Assembly (NCBI GenBank): GCA_029263215.1
Contig: JAJCXY010000053.1
Span: 1 to 64,000 of the forward strand
Direction: 5' to 3'
DNA: 64,000 bases
DNA from: Acidimicrobiales bacterium
GTDB taxonomy: Bacteria > Actinomycetota > Acidimicrobiia > Acidimicrobiales > Aldehydirespiratoraceae
Shown here: positions 8,299 to 16,794 of the stretch, in pieces
How the letters are laid out: the number at the start of each line of letters is the position of its first letter
Numbering within the stretch: position 1 is the stretch's first letter
Translations under genes and position numbers: made by a program
The notes under the pieces: model-generated
The model's database searches: none
What the model saw: the letters and a program-made list of their open reading frames with translations, nothing else
What the model was told of the DNA's origin: nothing

Positions 8299-9293
8299 CC
8301 ATGCGGCTCCCTCCCTTCGATCTCGTCACGCCCACCACGCTCCAGGAGGCGGCCGGCCTGATCTCGGACCCGACGGCCAGCATCGTGGGTGGCGGCACCG
8401 ATCTGTTCCCCAAGATGAAACGCAGGCAGACCACCCCGGTCACCCTGGTGTCCCTCGCCGAGATCGACGCACTCAAGGGCATTCGCATCGACGACGAGGG
8501 GCGTTGCGTCATCGGCGCCGGTGTAACCCTGGCCGAACTGGCGGACTCACCCCTTGTGCCGGCCGTGGTGGCATCGGCGGCGGATGCAATCGCCTCGCCG
8601 CAGATCCGCAACACCGCCACGGTGGGAGGCAACCTCTGCCTCGACACCCGCTGCAACTACATCGACATGCCCGAGCTGTGGCGCGAGGCCAGCGGGCATT
8701 GCCTCAAAGACGGAGGCGATACCTGTTGGGTTGCACCCCGCAGCGACCACTGCTGGGCGATCAGCTCAACCGACCTGGCCCCCGTCGCCATTGCGCTGGG
8801 AGGATCACTGAGGCTGGTCGCGGCCGATGGTGAACGAATCATCGACGTCGACGACTTCTTCCAAAACGACGGGATCGACTACCACACCAAATCGCCCGGT
8901 GAGATCGTCGTCGAACTCCTTCTACCGGCCTTCACGGGGCGGGCCACCTATCTCAAGCACCGCCGGCGGGGTTCGATCGATTTCCCCCTTCTCGGAGTGG
9001 CGGCCGCCGCCACCTTCGATGACGCGGCCAGGTGTACAGGTATCCGGCTGGTGGTGGGAGCGGTTGCGTCAGCCCCGTTGCGGGCCATCGCCGCCGAGGA
9101 GTTCCTGATCGGCCGAGAATTCACCGACGATGTCATTGAGGAGGCCACTCGCCTGGCCTCAAATCCGGTCCGGCCCCAGGACAACACCGACACCGGTTCG
9201 CGCTACCGGAAGTGGATGACACCAGTGTTCATAACCAGGGCCCTACAGGAGATCGCTTCCGACGACACGACCAACCAAGAAGAGGAACCGTGA
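8295..9293 (+). CDS. hcrB: 4-hydroxybenzoyl-CoA reductase-like FAD and [4Fe-4S] subunit (beta)
   Basis: The protein has 332 residues. The FAD-binding motifs are SIVGGGTDLFP near residue 30 and ATVGGNLCLDTRCNY near 108. Between the FAD motifs and SSTDLAPVAI there is an insertion with Cys at residues 120, 136, 144 and 153. The spacing of 16, 8 and 9 equals that of the four [4Fe-4S] ligands in Thauera HcrB (122, 138, 146, 155 from memory of the crystal structure). This extra cluster is the hallmark separating 4-hydroxybenzoyl-CoA reductases from other xanthine-dehydrogenase relatives. The start ATG 8295 overlaps hcrA as ATGA. It is the strongest support for naming the whole trio. Confidence 0.88.
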   Translation: MTMRLPPFDLVTPTTLQEAAGLISDPTASIVGGGTDLFPKMKRRQTTPVTLVSLAEIDALKGIRIDDEGRCVIGAGVTLAELADSPLVPAVVASAADAIASPQIRNTATVGGNLCLDTRCNYIDMPELWREASGHCLKDGGDTCWVAPRSDHCWAISSTDLAPVAIALGGSLRLVAADGERIIDVDDFFQNDGIDYHTKSPGEIVVELLLPAFTGRATYLKHRRRGSIDFPLLGVAAAATFDDAARCTGIRLVVGAVASAPLRAIAAEEFLIGREFTDDVIEEATRLASNPVRPQDNTDTGSRYRKWMTPVFITRALQEIASDDTTNQEEEP

Positions 9294-10357
9294 TGGAACC
9301 ACGCACCGATCGATACTCCTGGCGCATGGTGGGCCCCGACCAGCCCCTCGAGCGGGCTGAGGGCGCGGCGCGTCCCCCCGAGGATGGAGAGGTACTCGTC
9401 GAGATCGCCGGATGCGGGGTGTGTCACACCGACATCGGGTTCCTCGATGGAGATGTGAAGACCGTGGCCCCCCTGCCCCTCGTTCTCGGCCACGAGATCA
9501 GCGGCCATGTCGTCGAAGCCGGCGCCGGCGCCGAGTCCTGGATGGGCCGCGACGTACTGATTCCCGCAGTAATTCCCTGCGGCAACTGCGACCTCTGTTC
9601 GGCGGGCCGCTCGAACGTATGCCAAGAAGCACTGATGCCCGGAAACGACTTCGATGGCGGTTTCGCCAGCCATGTGACCGTTCCCGCCGCGGGCCTCTCG
9701 GTCATCGACGAACTGCCGCCCGGACTCGAACTGGCCGACCTGTGTGTAATCGCCGACGCGGTCACCACCCCCCTACAGGCGATGAAACGTGCGGAGGTGG
9801 CTGCTGGAGACTTCGTGGTGGTGGTCGGAGCGGGAGGGGTGGGCACCTACGCCGTGCAGATCGCCGCGGCCTACGGAGCGAATGTGGTGGCGATCGACAT
9901 CGACGACTCGCGCCTCGAACCTCTACTCCAGCACGGCGCAAGCGCAACCGTGAACGCCAGAGGGCTGTCGCCCCGAGAAGTGCGCGACCAGGTTCGTGCC
10001 CACGCGTCAGCGCTCGGTGCGCCGCGAACCGGTTGGAAGATCATGGAGTGTTCGGGAAGCTCGTCGGGCCAGGAGACCGCTTACGGCCTACTGGTTCCCG
10101 CCGCCATCCTCGGCGTGGTCGGCTTCACCCGCGACAAGGTGTCGATAAGGCTCTCCAACCTCATGGCCTTCGACGCCACCGCCATCGGCAACTGGGGTTG
10201 CCCGATCGAGCTCTACCCCGAAGCCGTCGAACTGGTCACCTCCGGCAAGATCGAAGTACTTCCTTTCACCCGCAAGGTCGCCATGAGCGAGATCAACACC
10301 GTGATGGCCGATGTGCACGAGGGCAACGATCCTCGGCGAACAATTCTCATCCCCTAA
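9293..10357 (+). CDS. had: 6-hydroxycyclohex-1-ene-1-carbonyl-CoA dehydrogenase
   Basis: This is a 354-residue zinc alcohol dehydrogenase. GCGVCHTD and LGHEISGHV are the catalytic zinc region, CGNCDLCSAGRSNVC the structural zinc loop, and VGAGGVGTYAVQ the nucleotide-binding glycine motif. The family member in benzoyl-CoA pathways (Had/BzdX) oxidises 6-hydroxycyclohexenecarbonyl-CoA with NAD. The specific call rests on its place between hcrB and the ring-opening hydrolase and on overall likeness. ATG 9293 follows AGAGG by 7 bases; GTG 9290, which overlaps the hcrB stop, is an alternative. Generic alcohol dehydrogenase is the fallback name. Confidence 0.85.
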   Translation: MEPRTDRYSWRMVGPDQPLERAEGAARPPEDGEVLVEIAGCGVCHTDIGFLDGDVKTVAPLPLVLGHEISGHVVEAGAGAESWMGRDVLIPAVIPCGNCDLCSAGRSNVCQEALMPGNDFDGGFASHVTVPAAGLSVIDELPPGLELADLCVIADAVTTPLQAMKRAEVAAGDFVVVVGAGGVGTYAVQIAAAYGANVVAIDIDDSRLEPLLQHGASATVNARGLSPREVRDQVRAHASALGAPRTGWKIMECSGSSSGQETAYGLLVPAAILGVVGFTRDKVSIRLSNLMAFDATAIGNWGCPIELYPEAVELVTSGKIEVLPFTRKVAMSEINTVMADVHEGNDPRRTILIP

Positions 10358-10369
10358 AGGAGCAATGCA

Positions 10370-11461
10370 ATGGAGTTTGTCAACCACGATCTCGACCCGA
10401 ACAAGGAGTTCAACGAGATCCTCTACGAGGAGCGACCGGTGTTCGATTCTGCCGGTGCGCCGGTGGAAGGTCTCCACTCGGTCTGGATCACCCTCGACAA
10501 CCCCGAACAGCTCAACTCGTACACCACCGGTGCCACCAAGGAAGTCATTTTTGCCTTCGGTAGGGCATCGGTGGATCGCGCCGCGGTGGCGGTGGTGTTC
10601 ACCGGTAGCGGCGACCGCTCCTTCTGCACCGGCGGCAATACCGAGGAGTACTCCGAGTACTACGCGGGCCGGCCCGGCGAGTACCGCCAGTACATGCGCC
10701 TGTTCAACGACATGGTGTCGGCGATCCTGGCCTGCGACAAGCCGGTGATCAACCGCGTCAACGGGATGCGGATCGGGGGTGGCCAGGAGATCGGAATGGC
10801 CTGCGACTTCACCCTGGCTGCCGACACCGCCCGGTTCGGCCAGGCCGGACCCAAGCACGGATCGGCTCCCGACGGAGGGTCCACCGACTTCCTGCATCTC
10901 TACGTTGGCTGGAGTGAGGCGATGGCCAGCTGTGTTCTCTGCGATCCGTGGAGCGCCCACGAGGCCATGCGCCTGGGTCTGGTCAACGACATCTTCCCGG
11001 TGCTGAAGGTCGATGGGGAGTTCGTGCCCAACCCCCTCGTGGTTACCGATCGTTACCTCGATGATTGGGGCAAGATCGTGCACGGCAAGTCGAAGGAGGG
11101 CGAGGCGCTGGCCGAGGGCAAGACAACGCTCAGGTCGGGAACAGTCGACTTCGAACTGCTCGACGCGGGGGTCGACGCAATGATCACCAAGATCCTCTAC
11201 ACCATGCCCGACTGCACCATCAAGACCGTCGAGTCGTTGCGCAAGAAGAAGCTCGAACACTGGGATCAGAACCGCGAAACCAACCGGGCCTGGCTCTCGC
11301 TCAACATGATGACGGAGGCCAAGGCGGGGTTCCAGGCCTTCCACCGCGGCTCTCGCGAGGTGGGAAGGGAGGTCGACTACATCGACCTTCGCCGTCGCCT
11401 CGCCAACGGAGAGGTGTGGGGCGACGACCTCATCGCGGCCGTCTCGCCCCAAGACTCGTGA
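10370..11461 (+). CDS. oah: 6-oxocyclohex-1-ene-1-carbonyl-CoA hydrolase (ring opening)
   Basis: This is a 363-residue crotonase, longer than ordinary enoyl-CoA hydratases, as is usual for Oah/BamA/BzdY. The enzyme adds water twice to 6-oxocyclohexenecarbonyl-CoA and opens the ring to 3-hydroxypimelyl-CoA. Supporting motifs are ITLDNPEQLNSYTTGATKEV, FCTGGNTEEYSEYYAG, RIGGGQEIGMACDFT and GPKHGSAPDGGSTDFL, a run characteristic of this subgroup and used as a marker of anaerobic aromatic degradation. A Shine-Dalgarno sequence (AAAGGAGC) precedes ATG 10370. The next gene overlaps its stop as GTGA. Confidence 0.92.
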   Translation: MEFVNHDLDPNKEFNEILYEERPVFDSAGAPVEGLHSVWITLDNPEQLNSYTTGATKEVIFAFGRASVDRAAVAVVFTGSGDRSFCTGGNTEEYSEYYAGRPGEYRQYMRLFNDMVSAILACDKPVINRVNGMRIGGGQEIGMACDFTLAADTARFGQAGPKHGSAPDGGSTDFLHLYVGWSEAMASCVLCDPWSAHEAMRLGLVNDIFPVLKVDGEFVPNPLVVTDRYLDDWGKIVHGKSKEGEALAEGKTTLRSGTVDFELLDAGVDAMITKILYTMPDCTIKTVESLRKKKLEHWDQNRETNRAWLSLNMMTEAKAGFQAFHRGSREVGREVDYIDLRRRLANGEVWGDDLIAAVSPQDS

Positions 11462-12219
11462 GCGGCGATCTGGTCGGTCACGACGTCTCCGACGACGGAT
11501 CGGTCCACACGATCACGCTCACCAGTCCCCCCGGCAATGTGATCGACATTGCCATGTGTGAGCGACTCGCGCCGGCCATCGCCAGTGCTGCGGAATCGAC
11601 CGACGCCAAGGTTCTGGTGTTGCGCGCCGAAGGCAAGCACTTCTCCTTCGGCGCCAGCGTGGAGGAGCATCTGCCCGACAAGGCGCCTGCGATGCTCGCC
11701 GCCCTCGGTGGGGTGATACGGCAGCTGATCGGCTTTCCCTACCCCACCATTGCCGTGGTGCAGGGCAGCTGCTTGGGTGGTGGACTCGAACTGGTCCTCG
11801 CCTGCGGCATTGTGATCGCCCACGAGGAAGCCACCCTGGCCAGCCCCGAGATCCAACTCGGGGTGATTGCCCCTGCAGCCACGGCCCTGATGGTGGGTCG
11901 GGCGGCGGAGGACCTGCTCCTTACCGGCAGGAGCGTCGGGGCCTCAGAGGCCCAGTTGATGGGGATCGTCAACATTGTGGTCGGCGACGACCTCGATGAA
12001 GCGATCGACACCTTCGTCGGTCGCCACTTCGTGAAGCGATCGCCTTTCTCGCTCAGGATGGCCACCAAGGCGGTGAGGGCCGGTCGTGTCGCCGAGGTCG
12101 AAGCCCGACTCGATGCGGCCGAGCGTCTCTATCTCGAGCAGCTCCTTCCCAGCCACGACGGAGTCGAAGGGATCAGAGCCTTCATCGACAAGCGTCCTGC
12201 CGAGTGGACCAACAGCTGA
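11458..12219 (+). CDS. dch: cyclohexa-1,5-diene-1-carbonyl-CoA hydratase
   Basis: This is a 253-residue crotonase starting at GTG 11458, overlapping oah; the track start 11065 is inside oah. Dch/BzdW hydrates the dienoyl-CoA made by class I benzoyl-CoA reductase to 6-hydroxycyclohexenecarbonyl-CoA. FSFGASVEEHLPDKAPAML is characteristic of the subgroup. Both catalytic Glu positions of the hydratase fold are kept (GGGLELV and ASPEIQLG), unlike the two crotonases near 29 and 32 kb. It is the last gene of the rightward operon and meets the leftward operon tail to tail about 10 bases later. Confidence 0.9.
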   Translation: MSGDLVGHDVSDDGSVHTITLTSPPGNVIDIAMCERLAPAIASAAESTDAKVLVLRAEGKHFSFGASVEEHLPDKAPAMLAALGGVIRQLIGFPYPTIAVVQGSCLGGGLELVLACGIVIAHEEATLASPEIQLGVIAPAATALMVGRAAEDLLLTGRSVGASEAQLMGIVNIVVGDDLDEAIDTFVGRHFVKRSPFSLRMATKAVRAGRVAEVEARLDAAERLYLEQLLPSHDGVEGIRAFIDKRPAEWTNS

Positions 12220-12229
12220 GACCCGCGGC

Positions 12230-13525
12230 TCACTCAACGAAGAAGCGGCGGGCCTTCAGCTCGAACCGGGGGAGAGCTGAGCGCGGTACCCGAGTGACGG
12301 TGGGACGTAGGCCGAGAGCGGAGGCGAAGGCCTCGGCAACCTCGCGCTCGGCATCGGCCCCGTCGGTGCCGTCGCGACATTCGATCTCGATGAGCACCTC
12401 GCCCATCTCGCTACGGCTGGTGATCGTCACCCTGAACTCGTCGATGAACTGGTGGCGGCGCAGAAGGTTCTCCACCGCGGCGGGAAAGAGGTTGACCCCT
12501 CGAACCACCACCATGTCGTCGGCTCTGGCGATGATGCCCCCGGCGAATCGGGTGAACGTGCGGCCACAGGGGCACGGTGAATCGTCGATGCGCACGATGT
12601 CGCCGGTGCGGTAGCGAACCACCGGAAACCCGATGCGGCCCAGATTGGTGAGCACGAGCTCTCCCTGGCGCCCGGCATCCACCGGTCGACCAGAGTCGGG
12701 ATCGATCACCTCGACGATGAACTCACTGTCGATGGCGTGGGTGGCTCCGGTGCGCGCCTGGCAACCGAAGCTGTGAGCTCCGACCTCCGACGCGCCCGCA
12801 TGGTCGTAGCAGTGGGCCTGCCAGCCGGTCTCCAGTCGATCCCTGGTGGCGGGAATGCTCGCTCCGGTTTCGCCCGCGTGCACCATGGTGGCGATCGGAA
12901 TGCTCGACAGGTCGAACCCCTCTTCGCGGGCGATTTCGATGAGGCGCAGGGCATAGGTGGGGGTGCAGCACATAGCCGTGACGCCGAGGTCGGCCATCAA
13001 CTCGAGACGCTGGGTGGAGGTGCGACCTCCTCCAGGGATCATCATTGCTCCGACCCGTCGGGCACCGCCCAAGGCCGCCCAGAACCCGATGAAGGGTCCG
13101 AACGAGAAAGGAACGAACAGTCGATCCTTGGCGGTGACACCGGCTCCCGCCAGCACGAACCCCCAGCAGTGCCCCCACCAGTCCCAGCTTTCCACCGTGT
13201 CGAACACTCTGAGGGGCTCGCCGGTGGTGCCCGAGGTCTGGTGGATACGTGCGTAGGCATCTTCTTCGAAGGTGCAGTTGGCGCTCGAGACCCCGTCGGA
13301 CTGGGCCGCGAGCAGGTCGGCCTTGGTGGTGAACGGCAACTCGGCCAGATCATCGAAGGTGCGCACATCATCGGGGGTGGCCCCCGCGAGTTGGAGCTTC
13401 TGAGTGACGATCGGGTTCGCGCCGAAGGTCTTGGTCAACAGGGTGGCGAGCTTGGCTTCCTGGAGATCGCGCAGTCGCTCACGGGGCAGGGTCTCAATTC
13501 CCTGGTCGAAGAAGTTCGTTTCCAT
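12230..13525 (-). CDS. PaaK-family aryl-CoA ligase
   Basis: The protein has 431 residues of the phenylacetate-CoA ligase branch of adenylate-forming enzymes. These make an aryl-CoA from the acid, ATP and CoA. The AMP-binding loop is QTSGTTGEPLRV near residue 95, YRTGDIVRI follows, and RADDMVVVRGVNLFP marks the C-terminal domain. CPCGRTF supplies a Cys pair seen in some family members. The start is ATG 13525, because the track start 13630 runs into the upstream small gene. As last gene of the reductase operon it may activate benzoate, 4-hydroxybenzoate or phenylacetate. A second, BadA-type ligase at 24.8 kb may divide the work. Confidence 0.85.
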   Translation of the reverse strand: METNFFDQGIETLPRERLRDLQEAKLATLLTKTFGANPIVTQKLQLAGATPDDVRTFDDLAELPFTTKADLLAAQSDGVSSANCTFEEDAYARIHQTSGTTGEPLRVFDTVESWDWWGHCWGFVLAGAGVTAKDRLFVPFSFGPFIGFWAALGGARRVGAMMIPGGGRTSTQRLELMADLGVTAMCCTPTYALRLIEIAREEGFDLSSIPIATMVHAGETGASIPATRDRLETGWQAHCYDHAGASEVGAHSFGCQARTGATHAIDSEFIVEVIDPDSGRPVDAGRQGELVLTNLGRIGFPVVRYRTGDIVRIDDSPCPCGRTFTRFAGGIIARADDMVVVRGVNLFPAAVENLLRRHQFIDEFRVTITSRSEMGEVLIEIECRDGTDGADAEREVAEAFASALGLRPTVTRVPRSALPRFELKARRFFVE

Positions 13526-13553
13526 CCTTCGTGTCCCGTGGGTCGGTGTTTGG

Positions 13554-13826
13554 TCAGCCCTGCTCGGCCTTGCGGGTGAACAGGGCCAGATAGGTGGAGC
13601 AGGCAGTCTCGGCGCAGCTGGTGCAGGCATCGCTGAAGCTCGCGGGATCGAGGCCGGTGGTGGTGGTCTCGAAGCCCATCGTGGAATAGAGCTCCTCCAG
13701 TTCGCCGATCCGTGATTCGTCGGAGACAGTTCGCTGTTCCCAGCCCTCGTCGGTGAGGGCGCGCGATTTCAGGACGACGATTCCCTCAGAGCAGTAGACC
13801 GGCTCGGAACCGTCCGGTTCACTCAC
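13554..13826 (-). CDS. small cysteine-containing protein in the benzoyl-CoA reductase operon
   Basis: The protein has 90 residues and I do not recognise the family. It starts at GTG 13826, overlapping the bzdQ stop as GTGA, and lies 28 bases before the ligase, so it belongs to the operon. The visible features are an N-terminal VYCSEGIVVLKSRA and a C-terminal cysteine group CTSCAETAC, followed by YLALFTRK. No membrane segment or signal peptide is seen. Four Cys in total could bind a metal or an Fe-S cluster, but it lacks the CxxCxxCxxxCP pattern of a ferredoxin. A helper role for the reductase or ligase is inference from position. Confidence 0.7.
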   Translation of the reverse strand: MSEPDGSEPVYCSEGIVVLKSRALTDEGWEQRTVSDESRIGELEELYSTMGFETTTTGLDPASFSDACTSCAETACSTYLALFTRKAEQG

Positions 13827-14644
13827 GCGTCGGTGCCAACCAGTTCTTCGGTGCGGAGCTTCTCGAGGCGTCGGTGAGCGAGGATCGCGCAGCCGAGGGC
13901 CGATACGAACTGCACCATCTCTCCTTCGGGCACGTTGACTTCGGCATCGAGGAGCTTGCTGACCGAGGTGCCCATGGTCTCGAAGCGCAGAATCCCACCG
14001 ATGAGGGTGTATTCGGGTTCGGCCCGAACCCTTTTCATGAGCTGAACTGAGCGGCCGGTGAGCGATTCGATCGCCCCCTGCATGATGTCGGCCGGCGGGG
14101 TGCCCAACGACAGGTGGTTGATCACCTCAGATTCGGCGAACACGGCGCATACCCCCGAGATCGGCACCGGCTCCTTCGAGGTGGTCATCAGGGCACTGAT
14201 CTCCTCGGTGCCGAATCCCATGTAGCGAGCGGTTTTCTCGAGGAAGGCTCCGGTGCCGGCGGCGCACTTGTCGTTGAGCCGGAACGACACCACCTTCGCG
14301 ACCTCATCGACGCGACTGGCCTTCATGGTCTGGCCGCCCACGTCGAGAATCGTGCGGGTGCCGGGAAACAGGTGGCAGGCGCCGCGGGCGCTGGCGGTGA
14401 GATCGGTGACGTGCAGGTCCTTGAAGTCGACCTGGTGGCGACCCGAGCCGGTGGCGATCACGTAGGCGATGTCGGCCCGATCGACACCTGCGTCGTCAAG
14501 AGCTCGTTGGTATACGTCGTGGGCTACCTCTCGGAGCTTGAACCCGGTGGGAGACAGGGCCTTTCCGACGATCTGCTGGTCGTCGGTGAGGATCACCGCC
14601 TTGGCATAGGTGGAGCCGATGTCGAGCCCGGCTGTGATGGTCAT
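13823..14644 (-). CDS. bzdQ: benzoyl-CoA reductase, ATPase subunit of BzdQ/BcrD type
   Basis: The protein has 273 residues from ATG 14644 ([16 protein letters not shown]); the track start 14893 lies in the upstream gene. It is an ASKHA-fold activator ATPase with a phosphate-binding N-terminal loop, [10 protein letters not shown] in the second half, and the two Cys motifs for the interface [4Fe-4S] cluster ([14 protein letters not shown] and [13 protein letters not shown]). The N-terminus and [13 protein letters not shown] resemble BcrD/BzdQ more than BcrA. With BzdP it hydrolyses ATP to drive electrons into the catalytic half. It overlaps bzdP as ATGA and the small downstream gene as GTGA. 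Confidence 0.88.
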   Translation of the reverse strand: MTITAGLDIGSTYAKAVILTDDQQIVGKALSPTGFKLREVAHDVYQRALDDAGVDRADIAYVIATGSGRHQVDFKDLHVTDLTASARGACHLFPGTRTILDVGGQTMKASRVDEVAKVVSFRLNDKCAAGTGAFLEKTARYMGFGTEEISALMTTSKEPVPISGVCAVFAESEVINHLSLGTPPADIMQGAIESLTGRSVQLMKRVRAEPEYTLIGGILRFETMGTSVSKLLDAEVNVPEGEMVQFVSALGCAILAHRRLEKLRTEELVGTDA

Positions 14645-15456
14645 GAGTTGGCTCCGGTTTCTGCGGGCGTACGAGCCGCCAGGATGTTGTCGAGGGCAAA
14701 CATGGCGGCACCGAGTGCGCCCATGTAATGGCAGTCCTCGCTGATGTTGAGCTTCTTCTCCAGGCGATCCTCGAGGGCCTTGACCATGCCCTGGTTGCGC
14801 GAAACCCCTCCGGTGAACGTGATCTCGTCCTCGATCCCCACCCTGCGCATCAGGCCGGCCGAGCGAGAAGCGATCGACTTGTGCACCCCCCACAGGATGT
14901 CTTCGATCTTCTTGCCCTTACCGATCCAGGCGAGTACTTCTGATTCGGCGAAGACGGTGCAGGTGGTGCTGATCTTGATCGGCTTGGTGCTCTGGAGGGA
15001 GACGGGGCCGAGGTCGTCGAGGGGAATGTCGAGGGCGGCCGAGGCCGCTCCCAGGAAGCGCCCGGTACCCGCCGCACACTTGTCGTTCATGCAGAAGTCG
15101 GTAATCTCGCCGTCGGCGGTGACCGAGATCGCTTTCGTGTCCTGGCCCCCCATGTCGACCACGGTGCGGGTGTTGGGAAACAGGTGCACCGCGCCACGGC
15201 CGTGGCAGCTGATCTCGGTGACCTGGCTGTCGCCGAAGGTGACCCGGTAGCGGCCGTAGCCGGTACCGATGACGTACTTGACGTCGTCGCGGTTGATGTC
15301 GCCCTCCGTGAGCGCCTCGGCGAAGGCATCCTCGGCGGCCTGGATGACGTTGGCGCCGGTGTCGAGGAGCGCTCGACCCACGATCTTGGCGTCTTCGTCG
15401 ATGATGATTGCCTTGGTCTGGGTCGAACCGACGTCGACGCCTGCTGCGTATGCCAT
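14641..15456 (-). CDS. bzdP: benzoyl-CoA reductase, ATPase subunit of BzdP/BcrA type
   Basis: The protein has 271 residues with the same ASKHA fold as its neighbour: [12 protein letters not shown] at the N-terminus, [26 protein letters not shown] and [14 protein letters not shown] for the shared iron-sulphur cluster, then [12 protein letters not shown]. It lacks the long insertion of Thauera BcrA (about 440 residues), so both ATPase subunits are short, as in the Azoarcus bzd type. Two different ATPase subunits, instead of one homodimeric activator, distinguish benzoyl-CoA reductase from 2-hydroxyacyl-CoA dehydratases. The gap to bzdO is 5 bases. Confidence 0.88.
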   Translation of the reverse strand: MAYAAGVDVGSTQTKAIIIDEDAKIVGRALLDTGANVIQAAEDAFAEALTEGDINRDDVKYVIGTGYGRYRVTFGDSQVTEISCHGRGAVHLFPNTRTVVDMGGQDTKAISVTADGEITDFCMNDKCAAGTGRFLGAASAALDIPLDDLGPVSLQSTKPIKISTTCTVFAESEVLAWIGKGKKIEDILWGVHKSIASRSAGLMRRVGIEDEITFTGGVSRNQGMVKALEDRLEKKLNISEDCHYMGALGAAMFALDNILAARTPAETGANS

Positions 15457-15461
15457 GAGCT

Positions 15462-16766
15462 TCAGTCCTTCGGGCCGGCTTGGGCCATTTGTCGACGGGA
15501 TGCCAATCCTTCGAAGAAGGCATCGATTCGGTTCTTCATCTGGGCTTCGGAGACGACACGTCGGTCCATCATGTCGGACTCGATGAACAGGCTCGGTGTG
15601 CCGGTCTTCTCGGTGAGGCTGCGGCGGCCGTCGGCGAGGCCGGTGGACACGGTGCGACAGCTCTTGATGGGGTGGTAGATGACTCCGTCGGCGTGATGAT
15701 CGGCGATCATCTGCTCGAGCACGGTGTCTTGGTGGAACATCGAATCCATGGCGTCACGCACGGAGACGAGCATCCCTTCGGCGAGGCTGGCCAGCGGATC
15801 GTTGAGGTCGTACTCGAACCCCCGGTTGGTGCCTCCCGATGCGAACCACAGGTAGGTGGAGTTCACGAAGGTGCCGCCCCATTCGCTGAACAGTTCGTTG
15901 AATCGGCGGAAGATCGGGTAGCAGGGAACGCCCACGAACAGGAGGCGGTATTGCTCGTCCATGTCCTGGCCGAGCCCATTGGCCACCTTGTATTCCATTT
16001 CCTCGACGAGGCGCTCGAAGTAGCGAGCACCCTCTTCGGTGCCCCGGAATCCGTTGGCGACTCCGAGGTAGATCGTGCCGTCGGTGAGGGCGTTGAACAC
16101 CGAGGGCCGTGCCGAGTTGAGCTCGAGCATCCGGCTCCAGCAGCGGGTCATGGTGTTGGCGTGGCCGAGGATGTCGCGGAACTTGTCGATGTCGAAGCTC
16201 TTGCCGGTGACCTGCTCACAAACGGTGATCAGCTCTCGGAGCTGGACCTCGACGTACTTCCGGTCGGCTTCGAAGTCGGCGTTGCCGGCCCAGGTCTGGC
16301 CGCCGGCCTGGCGGGTGCCGGGAACGTCGATGGTGTACATGGGAGTGCCGTACATGCGCTCCCAGATCTCGGCCCATTTGATGTAGGTGTTGCAGGCGTT
16401 GGTGAGTACCGAGATGGTGGGCTTGGGGAGTCGGCCCATGGGGTGATCGCCGCCCCGGAGCTGCACTGCGACGTCGGCCTTGACGTAGCCGCAGATATCG
16501 GGCGAGTAGCCGTAGTCCTCGGCTTCTTCGAGAAGCTCGTGGGCGACGTGGCGTACCGCGGTTTGTAGCGAGGTGATCTCGGGAAACACCACCGGTAGGT
16601 CGAATGTCTTCAAGATCTCGTTACAGCTGCCCATGACGAATACGTAGGCGGCCTCGCCGCCGGTCTTCGCGGTTTCGCCGAGTTCGGCGAACCAGTCGCG
16701 AAACAGGGCGGCGCCTTCGATATTTCCTCGCCCCACCAGTTCGTGGGTGTCTTCAAGAGTGCTCAT
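15462..16766 (-). CDS. bzdO: benzoyl-CoA reductase, catalytic subunit of BzdO/BcrB type
   Basis: The protein has 434 residues of the 2-hydroxyacyl-CoA dehydratase component family and matches the length of BcrB/BzdO. Conserved-looking Cys occur in [32 protein letters not shown] and [11 protein letters not shown], which can ligate the [4Fe-4S] cluster at the substrate site. With BzdN it forms the catalytic half that reduces the aromatic ring of benzoyl-CoA to the 1,5-diene by two electrons from ferredoxin. It lies second in the operon, 28 bases after bzdN. The neighbouring ring-hydratase genes exclude a simple hydroxyacyl-CoA dehydratase. Confidence 0.9.
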   Translation of the reverse strand: MSTLEDTHELVGRGNIEGAALFRDWFAELGETAKTGGEAAYVFVMGSCNEILKTFDLPVVFPEITSLQTAVRHVAHELLEEAEDYGYSPDICGYVKADVAVQLRGGDHPMGRLPKPTISVLTNACNTYIKWAEIWERMYGTPMYTIDVPGTRQAGGQTWAGNADFEADRKYVEVQLRELITVCEQVTGKSFDIDKFRDILGHANTMTRCWSRMLELNSARPSVFNALTDGTIYLGVANGFRGTEEGARYFERLVEEMEYKVANGLGQDMDEQYRLLFVGVPCYPIFRRFNELFSEWGGTFVNSTYLWFASGGTNRGFEYDLNDPLASLAEGMLVSVRDAMDSMFHQDTVLEQMIADHHADGVIYHPIKSCRTVSTGLADGRRSLTEKTGTPSLFIESDMMDRRVVSEAQMKNRIDAFFEGLASRRQMAQAGPKD

Positions 16767-16794
16767 AGTCCCCTCCTCGAGGTTGGGATCGTGC

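Noticed and set aside
10088-11452. Leftward ORF of 454 aa
   Set aside because: Shadow of had and oah; both real genes have diagnostic motifs.
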